Shown here: positions 20,324-27,599 of the stretch, one piece after another
Position numbering within the stretch: the first letter of the stretch is position 1
Layout of the letters: every line of letters starts with the position of its first letter
Source: Chara braunii
Taxonomy: Eukaryota > Streptophyta > Charophyceae > Charales > Characeae
Direction: 5' to 3'
Length of the DNA stretch: 30,889 nucleotides
Assembly: GCA_003427395.1 (NCBI GenBank)
Contig: BFEA01000411.1
Coordinates: 520,096 to 550,984 of the forward strand
Notes under the pieces: model-generated
Told to the model about the DNA's origin: nothing
Databases searched by the model: none
What the model saw: the letters and a program-made list of their open reading frames with translations, nothing else
Program-made: the position numbers and the translations under genes

Positions 20324-20419
20324 AAAAAAAGGGCAGGGGGAAGGGAGAAATGTAATACCGAAAACGGCATCGCGCGAAAAGCCGGGATGAACAGGTAAAC
20401 AGAAATAAGATGATTAAAA

Positions 20420-20660
20420 CAACTATGTCATATATTGTCACACTGTGAATCAGAGCGCAGAAGCGAAAAAAAGGAAGAAGAAAAGAAGAGAAAAGAAAAA
20501 AGGGGGAGAAGAAGAGGTAAGGAAAGCTCCACCTGTTCATAACCTCTTACGTACAAGGCCAGCCACGTGGATGACAGGTTGAGCGCTGGCTGCCCCCATC
20601 CCCGTGTGTCATAAAGACCCACTTACACGCAGCCAAAAGGCAAAGAGGTAAAGAAAAGGC
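20420..20660 (+). repeat. Family-2 dispersed repeat (GAGCGCA...GCGAA), copy 1
   Basis: It begins ATATTGTCACACTGTGAATC then AGAGCGCAGAAGCGAA, followed by an A-rich stretch. Next come CACCTGTTCATAACCTCTTA, CGTACAAGGCCAGCCACGTGG and GGTTGAGCGCTGGCTGCCCC, and it ends CACGCAGCCAAAAGGCAAAG. Related copies lie at 22290-22480, 24003-24115, 26138-26330, 27185-27322, 27326-27462 and 27463-27590. No protein-coding capacity or tRNA-like head was seen. Confidence 0.85.
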
Positions 20661-20811
20661 GGAGGAAACCAAACCTCACAGAAGAAGAAACCCTATTAAA
20701 CAGACGAAGCAAGTACACATCCCACAGATAATCCAATTACCATCCCACAGAGCATATTTTTCTGTTTTCTTTTTTCTCAGGTTTCTTTTTTTGTGTTTTT
20801 CTTTCCTCGGT

Positions 20812-20843
<32 letters not shown>

Positions 20844-20940
20844 CTCGGTTTTTTTTTTTATCTGTTTCTTCTACACTTCATCTCTCACCCCCTCGGCAGA
20901 TAGGACAACTACGGTGAGGATGACGGGGATGTTCACAGGG

Positions 20941-21330
20941 TTACCCAAGGAGAGTTGCGTTAGTGCAGCATTCAGCCGGACGGCTAGCACGAACCATCCC
21001 ATCGAAACAATCCCGACATAGGACATGTTGCCCACATGTCAAGAAAACAGCAGGACGTTCGTCACAGTGCGGCATCATGCAGTTCTGATAGCATCCTTGG
21101 GAACAGAAAGGACAACGTACATCTGGGTGATAGGGATGTGCACAATGAGGAAATGGTAGACACCCTTCCGCACATACGGCGGCAGTCGCAGTGGATTGAT
21201 AATGGTGCTGACACAGATAATGCACTCCACAACCAAGACGCACCACGTCTCTATCCCGACAAATGTCGCACGAGAGACGCTGACAATAACCTGAATCACC
21301 GTCCCACCATCCCACAGTTCCCACTGGGCA
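20941..21330 (-). pseudogene. RING-like Cys/His segment, one base out of frame with an upstream Josephin-like domain
   Basis: The minus-strand frame ending at 20941 encodes a segment with CDIC (about 21270-21259), then C, H and C in LGCGVHYLC, and CPFC about 35 residues further on. A second half with similar spacing follows: CDERPAVFLTCGQHVLCRDC. The spacing C-x2-C-x9-C-x2-H-x2-C recalls RING-type zinc-binding domains of E3 ubiquitin ligases. The frame ends in TAA just after TLLG, where TTGG|GTAACC could instead be a splice donor. The Josephin-like domain directly upstream is read one frame away, so a lost base, a sequencing indel or a dead gene is likely. Family assignment is by pattern only. 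Confidence 0.6.
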
Positions 21331-21634
21331 GCTGCACGAAAGAGGGCCATATAGTGCCCGGGTTTGTGCAAAATGCATGCAAGAATATGAGGACGGGCAT
21401 CAAGGTTCTCGCCTGGCGTCCCATAATGCATGACAAGGTGGCGACCGTGAAACGCTAACTGTAAGACATTTATAGTAAAGCCTCCTGAGGTAGTATAATT
21501 ACTGTCCTCAGGAGGTAGACCATTATGGTCATACCACAACTCATTTTCAACAGCGTCAAGCTGATAAGCAATTGTAAGAAATTGAGATACAGTATAACCT
21601 TGACGCTGATAAGCTCGCAGACAAACATTCGTGG
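21303..21634 (-). pseudogene. Josephin-like (ataxin-3 type) deubiquitinase exon, C86 family
   Basis: An exon candidate begins after the acceptor GTACACAG at 21635. The protein shows the Josephin order: YTVSQFLTIAYQLDAVENE (like the SPVELSSIAHQLDEEE region), then SGGFTINVLQLAFHGRHLVM (like SGFFSIQVISNAL), then HKPGHYMALFRAAAQWELWD, which holds the expected catalytic His before the hydrophobic strand and the Q-W-x-L-x-D segment. The N-terminal catalytic Cys should lie in a preceding exon, which I did not find. This frame stays open to 21075, but its domain signature stops near WDGG (about 21304). Beyond that point the neighbouring frame carries a Cys/His-rich segment. A hairpin CCTCCTGAG...CTCAGGAGG (21481-21515) lies inside the exon. 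Confidence 0.65.
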
Positions 21635-21850
21635 CTGTGTACACAAACAAACATACTATTTATACACAAATGAATGATTCCCCCCCCCACACACACACAC
21701 AAAAAAAAAAGAATGACGACTCGATGAAAGTTCCCACGAAAATCTGTCGCAACCCCCATCTCGTCTCTTGTCGTTTTCTCCGTTTACCCCTCTACCGTTC
21801 ACCGGACAGTTCTCTGTAACAATTTTGCTAAGCAACAGTAGTGCGCAAAA

Positions 21851-22040
21851 GTACCGTCAAACAGAAGTGACAGGTAAAAGGGTAGGAAGAGAAGGAGAAG
21901 AGGGAGAAGAGGGAGAAGAGGGAGAAGAGGACAGTAATCGAGCGGCTTTGACAGACTGTTTCGTCGGAGCTTAACCTACTCATCAGGACGCTGAACACAA
22001 CATTCTGCAGAGTCCCCTACCCGATCATACTGAAAGTGAT
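21851..22040 (-). mobile_element. Hammerhead-bearing element, diverged copy
   Basis: On the minus strand this contains CTGATGAG, a stem-II-like GTAGG...CCGAC pair with one mismatch, and CGAAACAGTCTGTC. It then has the family 3' segment ending GGTAC. Upstream, the cleavage-side hairpin (stem I) is altered. It has a tandem GAGGGAGAA amplification (about 21895-21930). It is unlikely to self-cleave efficiently. Confidence 0.7.
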
Positions 22041-22084
22041 AAACCAAATATGTATATATACACATATACACACGTATATAAGAA

Positions 22085-22560
22085 GATAAAAAATGAATTT
22101 AGTTCTTCTTTTTTTCGCATTTGCGCTCTGATAAATTTGTGACGATATATATATGCATATCGTCAAACGGAAGTGCGCGGTAAACCGTGGGCACATACAT
22201 ATCGTCAAACAGAGCTGCCCGGTAAACCGTAGGCAGAGAGGGAGAAGAGGACAACAAACGAGGGGCTGTGACAAACTGTTTCTCATATACAGTAAAAGCG
22301 AAAAAAAAGCAAGAAAAAATCAATTCATTTTTTTTCATGTTGCTTACAACTCCCCCTGTTCAAAACCTCTTGCGTACAAGGCCGCCCACGTGGATGTATA
22401 GGTTGCGCGGCGGCTGCCCCCACCCCCGTGTCATATCGAACCACTTGCACACAGCCACAAGGCAAAGAGGCAAAGAAAGAGGAAGGGAACAGCCAAATAT
22501 AACAAAACAGGGGCAAACAAACATAAACAAATCCTAGATGACAAGTCCCACATGCAAGCA
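22085..22560. mobile_element. Nest of truncated hammerhead-element ends and family-2 repeats
   Basis: A family-2 start lies in reverse at about 22096-22150. Two consecutive hammerhead-element ends follow (ATCGTCAAACGGAAGTGCGC at 22158 and ATCGTCAAACAGAGCTGCCC at 22201), the second running to ACAAACTGTTTC before truncation. A family-2 body then runs forward (22290-22480). The boundaries fall in ATATAT sequence. Confidence 0.75.
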
Positions 22561-22825
22561 CCGTCCCCTATTTGACGATATATATAAAATGTATATTGAT
22601 AATTTATTTAGTTCATACATATAATATTCATGAATATTATATGTATGTTATGCAATATTCTATACATATCTATACACATTCTCATTGTGAAGAATATAGA
22701 AATTGTGTAAATTCAAGAAATTATACATATACATATTCTATATGTGACGATGTATAGATAAGTTACCCTTCTCTGCCTACGTTTCTTTTTTTTTTTTTTT
22801 TTTTTTTTTTGCACTGGGCGGTTCT

Positions 22826-22953
22826 CTATGACGATATATCAGCCTCCTGATGAGCCGGTGAAACGTCGCCGAAAAGAGTGTCGCCGCTCTTCGTTTGTTG
22901 TCCTCTTCTCCTTCTCTGCCTACGGTTTACCGGGCAGCTCTGTTTACGTCTCT
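22826..22953 (+). mobile_element. Hammerhead-bearing element, 5'-truncated copy
   Basis: ATATATC is followed directly by AGCCTCCTGATGAGCCGGTG, so the cleavage site and half of stem I are missing. The remaining core is followed by the conserved tail through TACGGTTTACCGGGCAGCTC. The stem-II partner and the GAAAC element are altered (GTCGCCGAAAAG). Confidence 0.75.
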
Positions 22954-23009
22954 CTATATAAACAGATAGATAAATATGATCACAGAGAAAATGCCCAATG
23001 AAACGTAGA

Positions 23010-23148
23010 CCTGGCCTAACTCCGTTGGTACACACCCGCGAGCTGTTTACAGACCCAAGTTCGAATCCAGATGGAATCCGATGAACAGAAGAACATAATT
23101 CTGAATTAACCTGCGGCCGGTCAATTCAAAGGTTGATATCAAAAGACC
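23010..23148 (+). mobile_element. tRNA-derived SINE, most complete copy
   Basis: The A-box-like GGCCTAACTCCGTTGGTA (from 23013) and B-box AGTTCGAATCC (23058-23068) are correctly spaced for a tRNA-like Pol III promoter. The body GATGGAATCCGATGAACAGA...TCTGAATTAACC...GGCCGGTCAATTC is shared with the copies at 16330 and 17640. No A-tail follows directly; a T-run lies about 20 bases on. Confidence 0.78.
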
Positions 23149-23212
23149 GTCCCCCTTCCTCTTTTTTTTTTTTTTTTTTTTGACCATCCCCCTTTCCAAA
23201 AGCAGACGGGGC

Positions 23213-23640
23213 ACCATGACAGATTGCTCCGTGAAGTTTCATCGACTCATCAGGAAGAGAGGCTGAACCGTCTACAGGCTGCAGAGTCCCCCATCACGAT
23301 GACAGATCGGATTGTTTGAGTAATTCAAAACCCATCATAGGACCAAAAGAAAAGAAAAAAGAAAAAAAAATCCACCTCAGCCCCAGCTGAGGTAGTACTG
23401 TAATTAGTCCACCTTAGCACCCCAAAAAAAAAAAAAAAAAAAAAATCCACCTTAGCCCCAGCTGCGGTTGGGCACGAACACCACCACCCCCCGCCGTGAT
23501 GACCGACACCGCTCCAAGGTGGGCCAAACCACGGGGGGGGGGCAAAGTTGATGGGGTACCTGTGACGAAAATATCAAAGCCGAAGCAGACAGACTATCGC
23601 CCACCCACAACACATGGACGAGTTCAGCCATACTCATCAC
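23213..23640 (-). mobile_element. Hammerhead-bearing element, long diverged copy
   Basis: The ribozyme region (about 23226-23283) keeps CTGATGAG and GGTTCAGCCTC, but stem II and the GAAAC element are degraded. Beyond it the element continues, with poly-A interruptions, through words shared with the copy at 25679-26050: CACCTTAGCCCCAGCTGCGG, GGGGTACCTGTGACGAAAAT and AAAGC...GCAGAC. This copy shows the family extends well beyond the ribozyme. Confidence 0.7.
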
Positions 23641-23850
23641 ACGAGGACTTTACTGCATGTATCTGACTGCATTTACGACCCGTATTGTATACATCTGGCC
23701 GCAATTACGGACTCAATCGTCCATCACAAAAGATGGACGAGTTAAGCCATACTCCCACGACTGTTGTCCTGCATGTACCTGACTGCATTTACGACCCGCC
23801 CTGTGTGCATCCGGCCGCAATCACGTCCAGAGAAAGTCGAAATAGCACTA
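23610..23850. repeat. 119-bp tandem duplication carrying paired TTACGACC motifs
   Basis: ATGGACGAGTTCAGCCATAC begins at 23614 and ATGGACGAGTTAAGCCATAC at 23733. Each unit holds one pair of CTGACTGCATTTACGACC-type motifs 32 bp apart. Outside this block the only other pair is at 19802/19834. Confidence 0.88.
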
Positions 23851-24002
23851 GTGTGAGTAAGCCCTTACAGACAATCATCCATCACGACGACGTCGTGCAC
23901 TCTGCCATCCACCACGCCACAACTAATCGGGACAAAGGCAGGAAAAAAAAAAAAAAAAGGTACATACTACATATATATATTTAACGGTACAATTGTATAT
24001 AT

Positions 24003-24120
24003 TGTAATATATCGTCACACAGTGTATCGGAGCGCAAAGGCGAAAAAAAAACAAAAGAAAGAGTAAGGAAGGAAAAGCTCCGCCTGTTCATCACCTCTTA
24101 CGTACAAGGCTGGCCATATA
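24003..24120 (+). repeat. Family-2 dispersed repeat, copy truncated by a hammerhead element
   Basis: ATATCGTCACACAGTGTATC and GGAGCGCAAAGGCGAA, then CCGCCTGTTCATCACCTCTT and ACGTACAAGGCTGGCC. It then breaks off at ATATATACATTTC, where the hammerhead element begins. Confidence 0.8.
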
Positions 24121-24408
24121 TACATTTCTTTGTTTCGTGGATGTTTTGCTGGCTTGTGATGGGGTGTGAACCGACAATCTGTAGAGTTTTCCATCTGGTG
24201 TGGGTGAGTGATAGTCTACTTTGATTTTGGTTAAGGTAGATTATCATTTACAGTGTAATCAGTGAGGTGATTCTGCAGACTGTTGAGGGTTCAGCCTCCT
24301 GATGAGTCGGTGAAACTCCGACGAAACAGTTTGTCACAGCCCCTCGTTTGTTGTCCTCTTCTCTCTCTATGCCTACGGTTTACCGGGCAGTTCTGTTTGT
24401 GACGATAT
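24121..24408 (+). mobile_element. Retrozyme-like element with intact hammerhead, copy 1
   Basis: An element of about 285 bp begins TTTCTTTGTTTCGTGG and ends TACCGGGCAGTTCTG...GACGATATA. It contains an intact type III hammerhead at 24279-24330, about 80 bases from its end. It matches the copy at 25679-26050 except for a missing internal segment of about 85 bp. No reading frame is present, so it would be non-autonomous. Its size and ribozyme placement fit the terminal repeats of plant retrozymes, but a second repeat and a primer-binding site were not demonstrated. Confidence 0.72.
24279..24330 (+). ncRNA. Type III hammerhead ribozyme, copy 1
   Basis: Order in the RNA: stem III strand ACUG and U, cleavable U, stem I GAGG-GUUCAG-CCUC, core CUGAUGA (24299-24305), stem II GUCGG-UGAAACU-CCGAC, core GAAA (24323-24326), and stem III strand CAGU. 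Stem III can extend four more pairs outward, two of them G-U. Predicted cleavage is between 24284 and 24285 after a GUU triplet, allowed by the NUH rule but less usual than GUC. The loop I GUUCA and loop II UGAA(A)C sequences are nearly complementary, consistent with the tertiary contact needed for fast cleavage. Confidence 0.9.
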
Positions 24409-24589
24409 ATAATACTGTATATAGCAACACAACTACGCGGCGAATCGCAGGCAGAAAGACAGAAAAACATGCACGCCTTATAATGTACAAATATAAATAT
24501 AAACATATTAATATAAACATAGAATATATCTACTATTTAATATGAATATATTAGACATTACTACATACTTTCTACACATATCATCGTAT

Positions 24590-25020
24590 CGAACTGCCAG
24601 TGAACCGCAGGCAGAGGGAGAAGAGGACAACAAACCGCCGGAACCCTACCGTCTTCCCACGAACACAACGCACCCTCCTCTTGGCTGTACCGGACCGGAA
24701 ATACAGCTTGCATATGTTCAATCTCAGGGTGCGTTATGTTCGGGGGAAAGACGATAGGCAGACATACATCGTCAAACTGAACTGCCCGGTAAACCGTCGG
24801 GCAGAGAGGGAGAAGAGGACAACAAACCGCCGGAACCCTACCGTCTTCCCACGAACACAACGCACCCTCCTCTTGGCTGTACCGGACCGGAAATACAGCT
24901 TGCATATGTTCAATCTCAGGGTGCGTTATGTTCGGGGGAAAGACGATAGGCAGACATACATCGTCAAACTGAACTGCCCGGTAAACCGTCGGGCAGAGAG
25001 GGAGAAGAGGACAACAAAAA
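24590..25020. repeat. Exact 192-bp tandem duplication of a hammerhead-element end with inserted MITE
   Basis: GAAGAGGACAACAAA occurs at 24620, 24812 and 25004. Units 24620-24811 and 24812-25003 read identically. Each unit holds a foldback MITE and the end segment of the hammerhead element (ATCGTCAAACTGAACTGCCC through CAGAGAGGGAG). The identity indicates a very recent duplication or an assembly duplication. Confidence 0.95.
24646..24757. mobile_element. CTACCGTCTTC-family foldback MITE inside the 192-bp unit
   Basis: The left arm CTACCGTCTTCCCACGAACA runs on into CAACGCACCC. The right arm is GGGTGCGTTATGTTCGGGGG followed by AAAGACGATAG. The arms are complementary over about 30 bases with a few mismatches, and the centre is about 50 bases. 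A second identical copy lies at 24838-24949. Confidence 0.85.
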
Positions 25021-25426
25021 AGAGTCCAAGCCGAAAAGTGGGTCCAACGTCCCTCACATCCCCATGACTCAAAGCCTCGTCACCACTGACGAGAAAAAGC
25101 GGAATTCATTACTACAGTATTATCTTCATTTTCCAATAGCCTTACAGAGTTCACAGAGAGAGAGAGAGAGAGAGAAGCGAAGGACACCGAGCGAGTAGTA
25201 GAGTACACTGCCACTACAAATCAGACCTCATATAACCGCCTACCTTTCCATCATACATACATACTTGACCGAAAGGATGTAACCCCCCACGGGTTAACTT
25301 CGGAGAGGTTAACACTCTCCCCTCAGGTGAACAACGCAGCTCATCTCCAACTGGCATGTAATGGAATGAATATACGGGGGGCAGTCCTGGCTCATCTTCA
25401 AGTCACAAGAAAAACATTGACGATAT
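25021..25426. other. No gene recognised
   Basis: Between the 192-bp tandem and the next element cluster I see only a short (AG)n tract near 25157-25175 and a hairpin-like GGGTTAACTTCGGAGAGGTTAA near 25300. Nothing is coding. Confidence 0.5.
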
Positions 25427-25506
25427 TTATCGTCAAACAGGACTGCCCCGTATATTACGCATGCCGATCTCATTGGCAGGGAGGGAGTATCTATATATTA
25501 TATATA

Positions 25507-25625
25507 TACAGGGTCAGCCTCCTGATGAGTCGGTGAAACACAGTTTATAACAGCCCCTCGTTTGTTGTCTCCTCTTCTCCCTCTCTGCCTACGGTTTACC
25601 GGGCAGTTCTGCTTGATGATATATA
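25507..25625 (+). mobile_element. Hammerhead element, truncated, head-to-head with copy 2
   Basis: It begins GGGTCAGCCTCCTGATGAG after ATATATACA, so the cleavage site is missing. About 11 bases including the stem II partner and GAA are deleted (GGTGAAACACAGTTTATAAC). The tail runs to CGGGCAGTTCTGCTTGATGA. It faces copy 2 across about 55 bases, forming a large inverted repeat. Confidence 0.82.
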
Positions 25626-25678
25626 TATCATCACATGAATATGAGAGCGCAAAAGCGAAATATATATGTATATTGCAA

Positions 25679-26050
25679 CCAGAACTGCCCGGTAAACCGT
25701 AGGAGAGAGAGAGAAGAGGACAACAAACGAGGGGCTGTGACAAACTGTTTCGTCGGAGTTTCACCGACTCATCAGGAGGCTGAACCCTCAACAGTCTGCA
25801 GAATCGCCTAACTGATTACACTGTAAGTGTTAATCCTCCTTAACCCCGGCTGCGGTTAAGCATCAACGACTGCCCGACAACTGATACCCCTCTGAGGAGG
25901 TGGGGACCACCAACCACTGCCCTCAAGGTACCTATGTGACGAAAATCAAAGCAGACTGTCACTCACCCACACCAGATGAAAAACTCTACAGACTGTCGGT
26001 TCACACCCCATCACAAGCCAGCAAATCACCCACCCACGAAACAAAGAAAG
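25679..26050 (-). mobile_element. Retrozyme-like element with intact hammerhead, copy 2 (longest)
   Basis: On the minus strand it starts near TTTCTTTGTTTCGTGGGTGG and runs about 370 bp to GGTTTACCGGGCAGTTCTGG. Upstream of the ribozyme it contains a GGGGTATCAGTTGTCGGGCA segment; GGTATCAG is reminiscent of the initiator-tRNA primer-binding site of plant retroelements, but this is suggestive only. It has no open frame. The hammerhead at 25744-25795 is identical to copy 1 over all 52 bases. Confidence 0.75.
25744..25795 (-). ncRNA. Type III hammerhead ribozyme, copy 2
   Basis: It is identical in all 52 positions to the ribozyme at 24279-24330, on the opposite strand. Predicted cleavage is between 25790 and 25789. 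All invariant core positions (CUGAUGA, GAAA, U16.1 and an H at 17) are present, and stems I, II and III are fully paired. Confidence 0.9.
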
Positions 26051-26057
26051 GTCTGTC

Positions 26058-26135
26058 ACAGCCAAAAAATACACTCCAGACATATCGAGAAAGAGAACTG
26101 CCCTGTAAACCGTCGTAGGCAGAGAGGGAGGAAGT
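26058..26135 (-). mobile_element. Hammerhead-element fragment
   Basis: GAACTGCCCTGTAAACCG and GGCAGAGAGGGAGGAAG give the element end in the same orientation as copy 2, preceded by CTGTCACAGCCAAAA. It directly continues copy 2 as a partial second unit. Confidence 0.65.
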
Positions 26136-26137
26136 AT

Positions 26138-26330
26138 ATATATCGTCACACCGTGTATCGGAACGCAAAGACAAAAAAAACAAACCAGAAAAAGGAAAAG
26201 AAGGAAAGCTCCGCCTGTTCATCACCTCTTACGTATAAGTCCCGCCACGTGGACAGGTTGAGCACCTCCTTCCCCCATCCCAGTGTGTCACAAGGACCCA
26301 CTTGCACGCAGCCAAAAGGGAACAAATATA
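26138..26330 (+). repeat. Family-2 dispersed repeat
   Basis: It starts ATATCGTCACACCGTGTATC and GGAACGCAAAGAC. It continues with CCGCCTGTTCATCACCTCTT, CCGCCACGTGGACAGGTTGA and CACGCAGCCAAAAGGGAAC. It is nearly full length relative to the copy at 20420. Confidence 0.82.
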
Positions 26331-26603
26331 TATACACACACATATATATCGTCAACGTATCGATAAACGCCAACAGTCCCCGTACGTAGCAGCTTCAGAT
26401 GCATTCACACACACATTCTCTTCTCATGCATTCACACACACGTTACGTCTACATACAGTAAATCATCCATAATGCTATACTATAAATGCTGACAGATACT
26501 CACACACACACACACACACACACATAAATAGATAAGTCAAAGAGTCTGTGTTAACCTGCGGTTGACACGAATATAATATATTTATAATATATATATTATA
26601 TAG

Positions 26604-26700
26604 ATATAGTCATAGACAACTGCCCGGCGAACCGTAGGGAGAAGAGGGAGAAGAGGACAACAACGAGGGGCTGTGACAAACTGTTTCATCAAAGGACTGA
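26604..26700 (-). mobile_element. Hammerhead-element fragment, truncated at GAAAC
   Basis: The end segment (AACTGCCCGGCGAACCGTAG through CGAGGGGCTGTGACAAACTG) is present up to TTTCATC, then lost. The ribozyme core is absent. Confidence 0.75.
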
Positions 26701-26711
26701 ATCTCACCATT

Positions 26712-26731
26712 GGGCCTAGCTCAGTTGGTAA
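26712..26731 (+). mobile_element. SINE head (A-box) joined to a hammerhead element
   Basis: GGGCCTAGCTCAGTTGGTA is a textbook tRNA-like A-box region. It stops after about 20 bases, where AACAGAACTGCCCGGTAAAC of a hammerhead element begins. No B-box follows, so this is a chimeric junction and not a tRNA gene. Confidence 0.65.
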
Positions 26732-26940
26732 ACAGAACTGCCCGGTAAACCGTGGGCAGAGACGGAGAATAGGACAACCAACGAGGGGCTGGGAGAAATT
26801 GTTTCGTCGGCGTTTCACCGACTCATCAGGAGGCTGAACCCTCAACAGTCAGAAGAATCCCCAAAAACTGATTACACTTCAGTGCTAATCCACCTTAACC
26901 GCGGTTGTGGCTAAGCATCAACGAGTGCCCGACAATCGTA
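26731..26940 (-). mobile_element. Retrozyme-like element with hammerhead, copy 3
   Basis: It contains the end segment, the ribozyme at 26798-26849 and about 90 bases beyond it (AACCGCGGTTGTGGCTAAGC, CAACGAGTGCCCGACAATCG) that match copy 2. The outermost part of the longer element is missing. Confidence 0.75.
26798..26849 (-). ncRNA. Type III hammerhead ribozyme, copy 3 (weaker stem III)
   Basis: It has the same stem I, core and stem II as the other two; loop II ends ACG instead of ACU. Stem III reads ACUG against CAAU, giving one A-C mismatch, and outward extension is poor. The invariant core is intact, so activity is possible but probably reduced. Predicted cleavage is between 26844 and 26843. 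Confidence 0.82.
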
Positions 26941-26959
26941 TTTGGAAATAACGACTTAC

Positions 26960-27165
26960 ATATATATCGTCAAACAGAGCTGCCCGGTAAACCGTCACCA
27001 GAGCGGGAGAAACGAGGGGCTGTGACAAACTCTTTCGTCTGAGTTTGCGCGATATATTTACCTATATATTCAAACAGAGCTGCCCGGTAGGCAGAGAGGG
27101 AGAAGAGGACAACAAACGAGGGGCTGTGGCAAACTGTGTCGTTGGAGTTTCACCGACTCATTCAT
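26960..27165 (-). mobile_element. Two truncated hammerhead-element ends
   Basis: One end starts ATCGTCAAACAGAGCTGCCC at about 26967 and ends near TTTCGTCTGAGTTTGCG. The second starts CAAACAGAGCTGCCCGGTAG at about 27070 and runs to GTTTCACCGACTCATTCATA, losing the core after the stem II region. ATATAT sequence bounds both. Confidence 0.75.
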
Positions 27166-27184
27166 ATATATATATATCGTCTAT

Positions 27185-27590
27185 ATATATATATTGTCAC
27201 AAGAGTATCAGAGCGCAAATGCGAACAAAAAGGAGAAAAAGGAAAAAAGAAAGAAAAACAAGAAAAAATGAATTCAGTTCTTTATCTTCTTCCTTATAAC
27301 TCCCCCTGTTCAGAACCTCTATATATATTGTCACACTGTGAATCAGAGCGCGAAGGCGAAAAAAAGCAAAACAAGGAAAGGAAAAGAAAGGCAGGAAAGC
27401 ACCACACATGTTCATCACCTCTTACGTACAAGGCCAGCCACGTGGATAACAGGTTGAGCGCTATATTGTCACAAGAATATCAGAGCGCAAAAGCGAAAAA
27501 AAGAAAAAAAGAAAGAAAGAAAGAAAGAAATTCATTTTTTAATCTTCTTCCTTATAACTCCCCCTGTTCAGAACCTCTTGCGTATATATA
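27185..27590 (+). repeat. Three consecutive family-2 repeats, partly truncated
   Basis: Starts with (AG)AGCGCAAATGCGAA, AGAGCGCGAAGGCGAA and AGAGCGCAAAAGCGAA lie near 27210, 27345 and 27484. Each follows ATATTGTCAC. The first and third share TTATAACTCCCCCTGTTCAG; the second has the TGTTCATCACCTCTTACGTA body. Two sub-families are thus interleaved. Confidence 0.82.
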
Positions 27591-27599
27591 TATATATCG

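Larger units (their letters stand above)
17043..20940. other. Region upstream of the visible NF-YC exons; no exon recognised
   Basis: The missing NF-YC N-terminal exon could lie here or beyond. A 43-codon minus-strand frame starting MFGPTYLINWVIPFVFPSL (about 17331 down to 17201) follows an AGAAGAAG context but has no recognised homologue. The rest is repeats: a SINE remnant, 115-bp tandem units, foldback sequences, T-runs and a family-2 repeat. Confidence 0.5.

Noticed and set aside
24600-25067. 155-residue frame with a repeated peptide
   Set aside because: The peptide repeat is the 192-bp DNA duplication, and the frame matches no protein.
26712-26790. tRNA gene beginning GGGCCTAGCTCAGTTGGTA
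   Set aside because: Only the D-arm region is present; no anticodon arm, T-arm or acceptor pairing follows.
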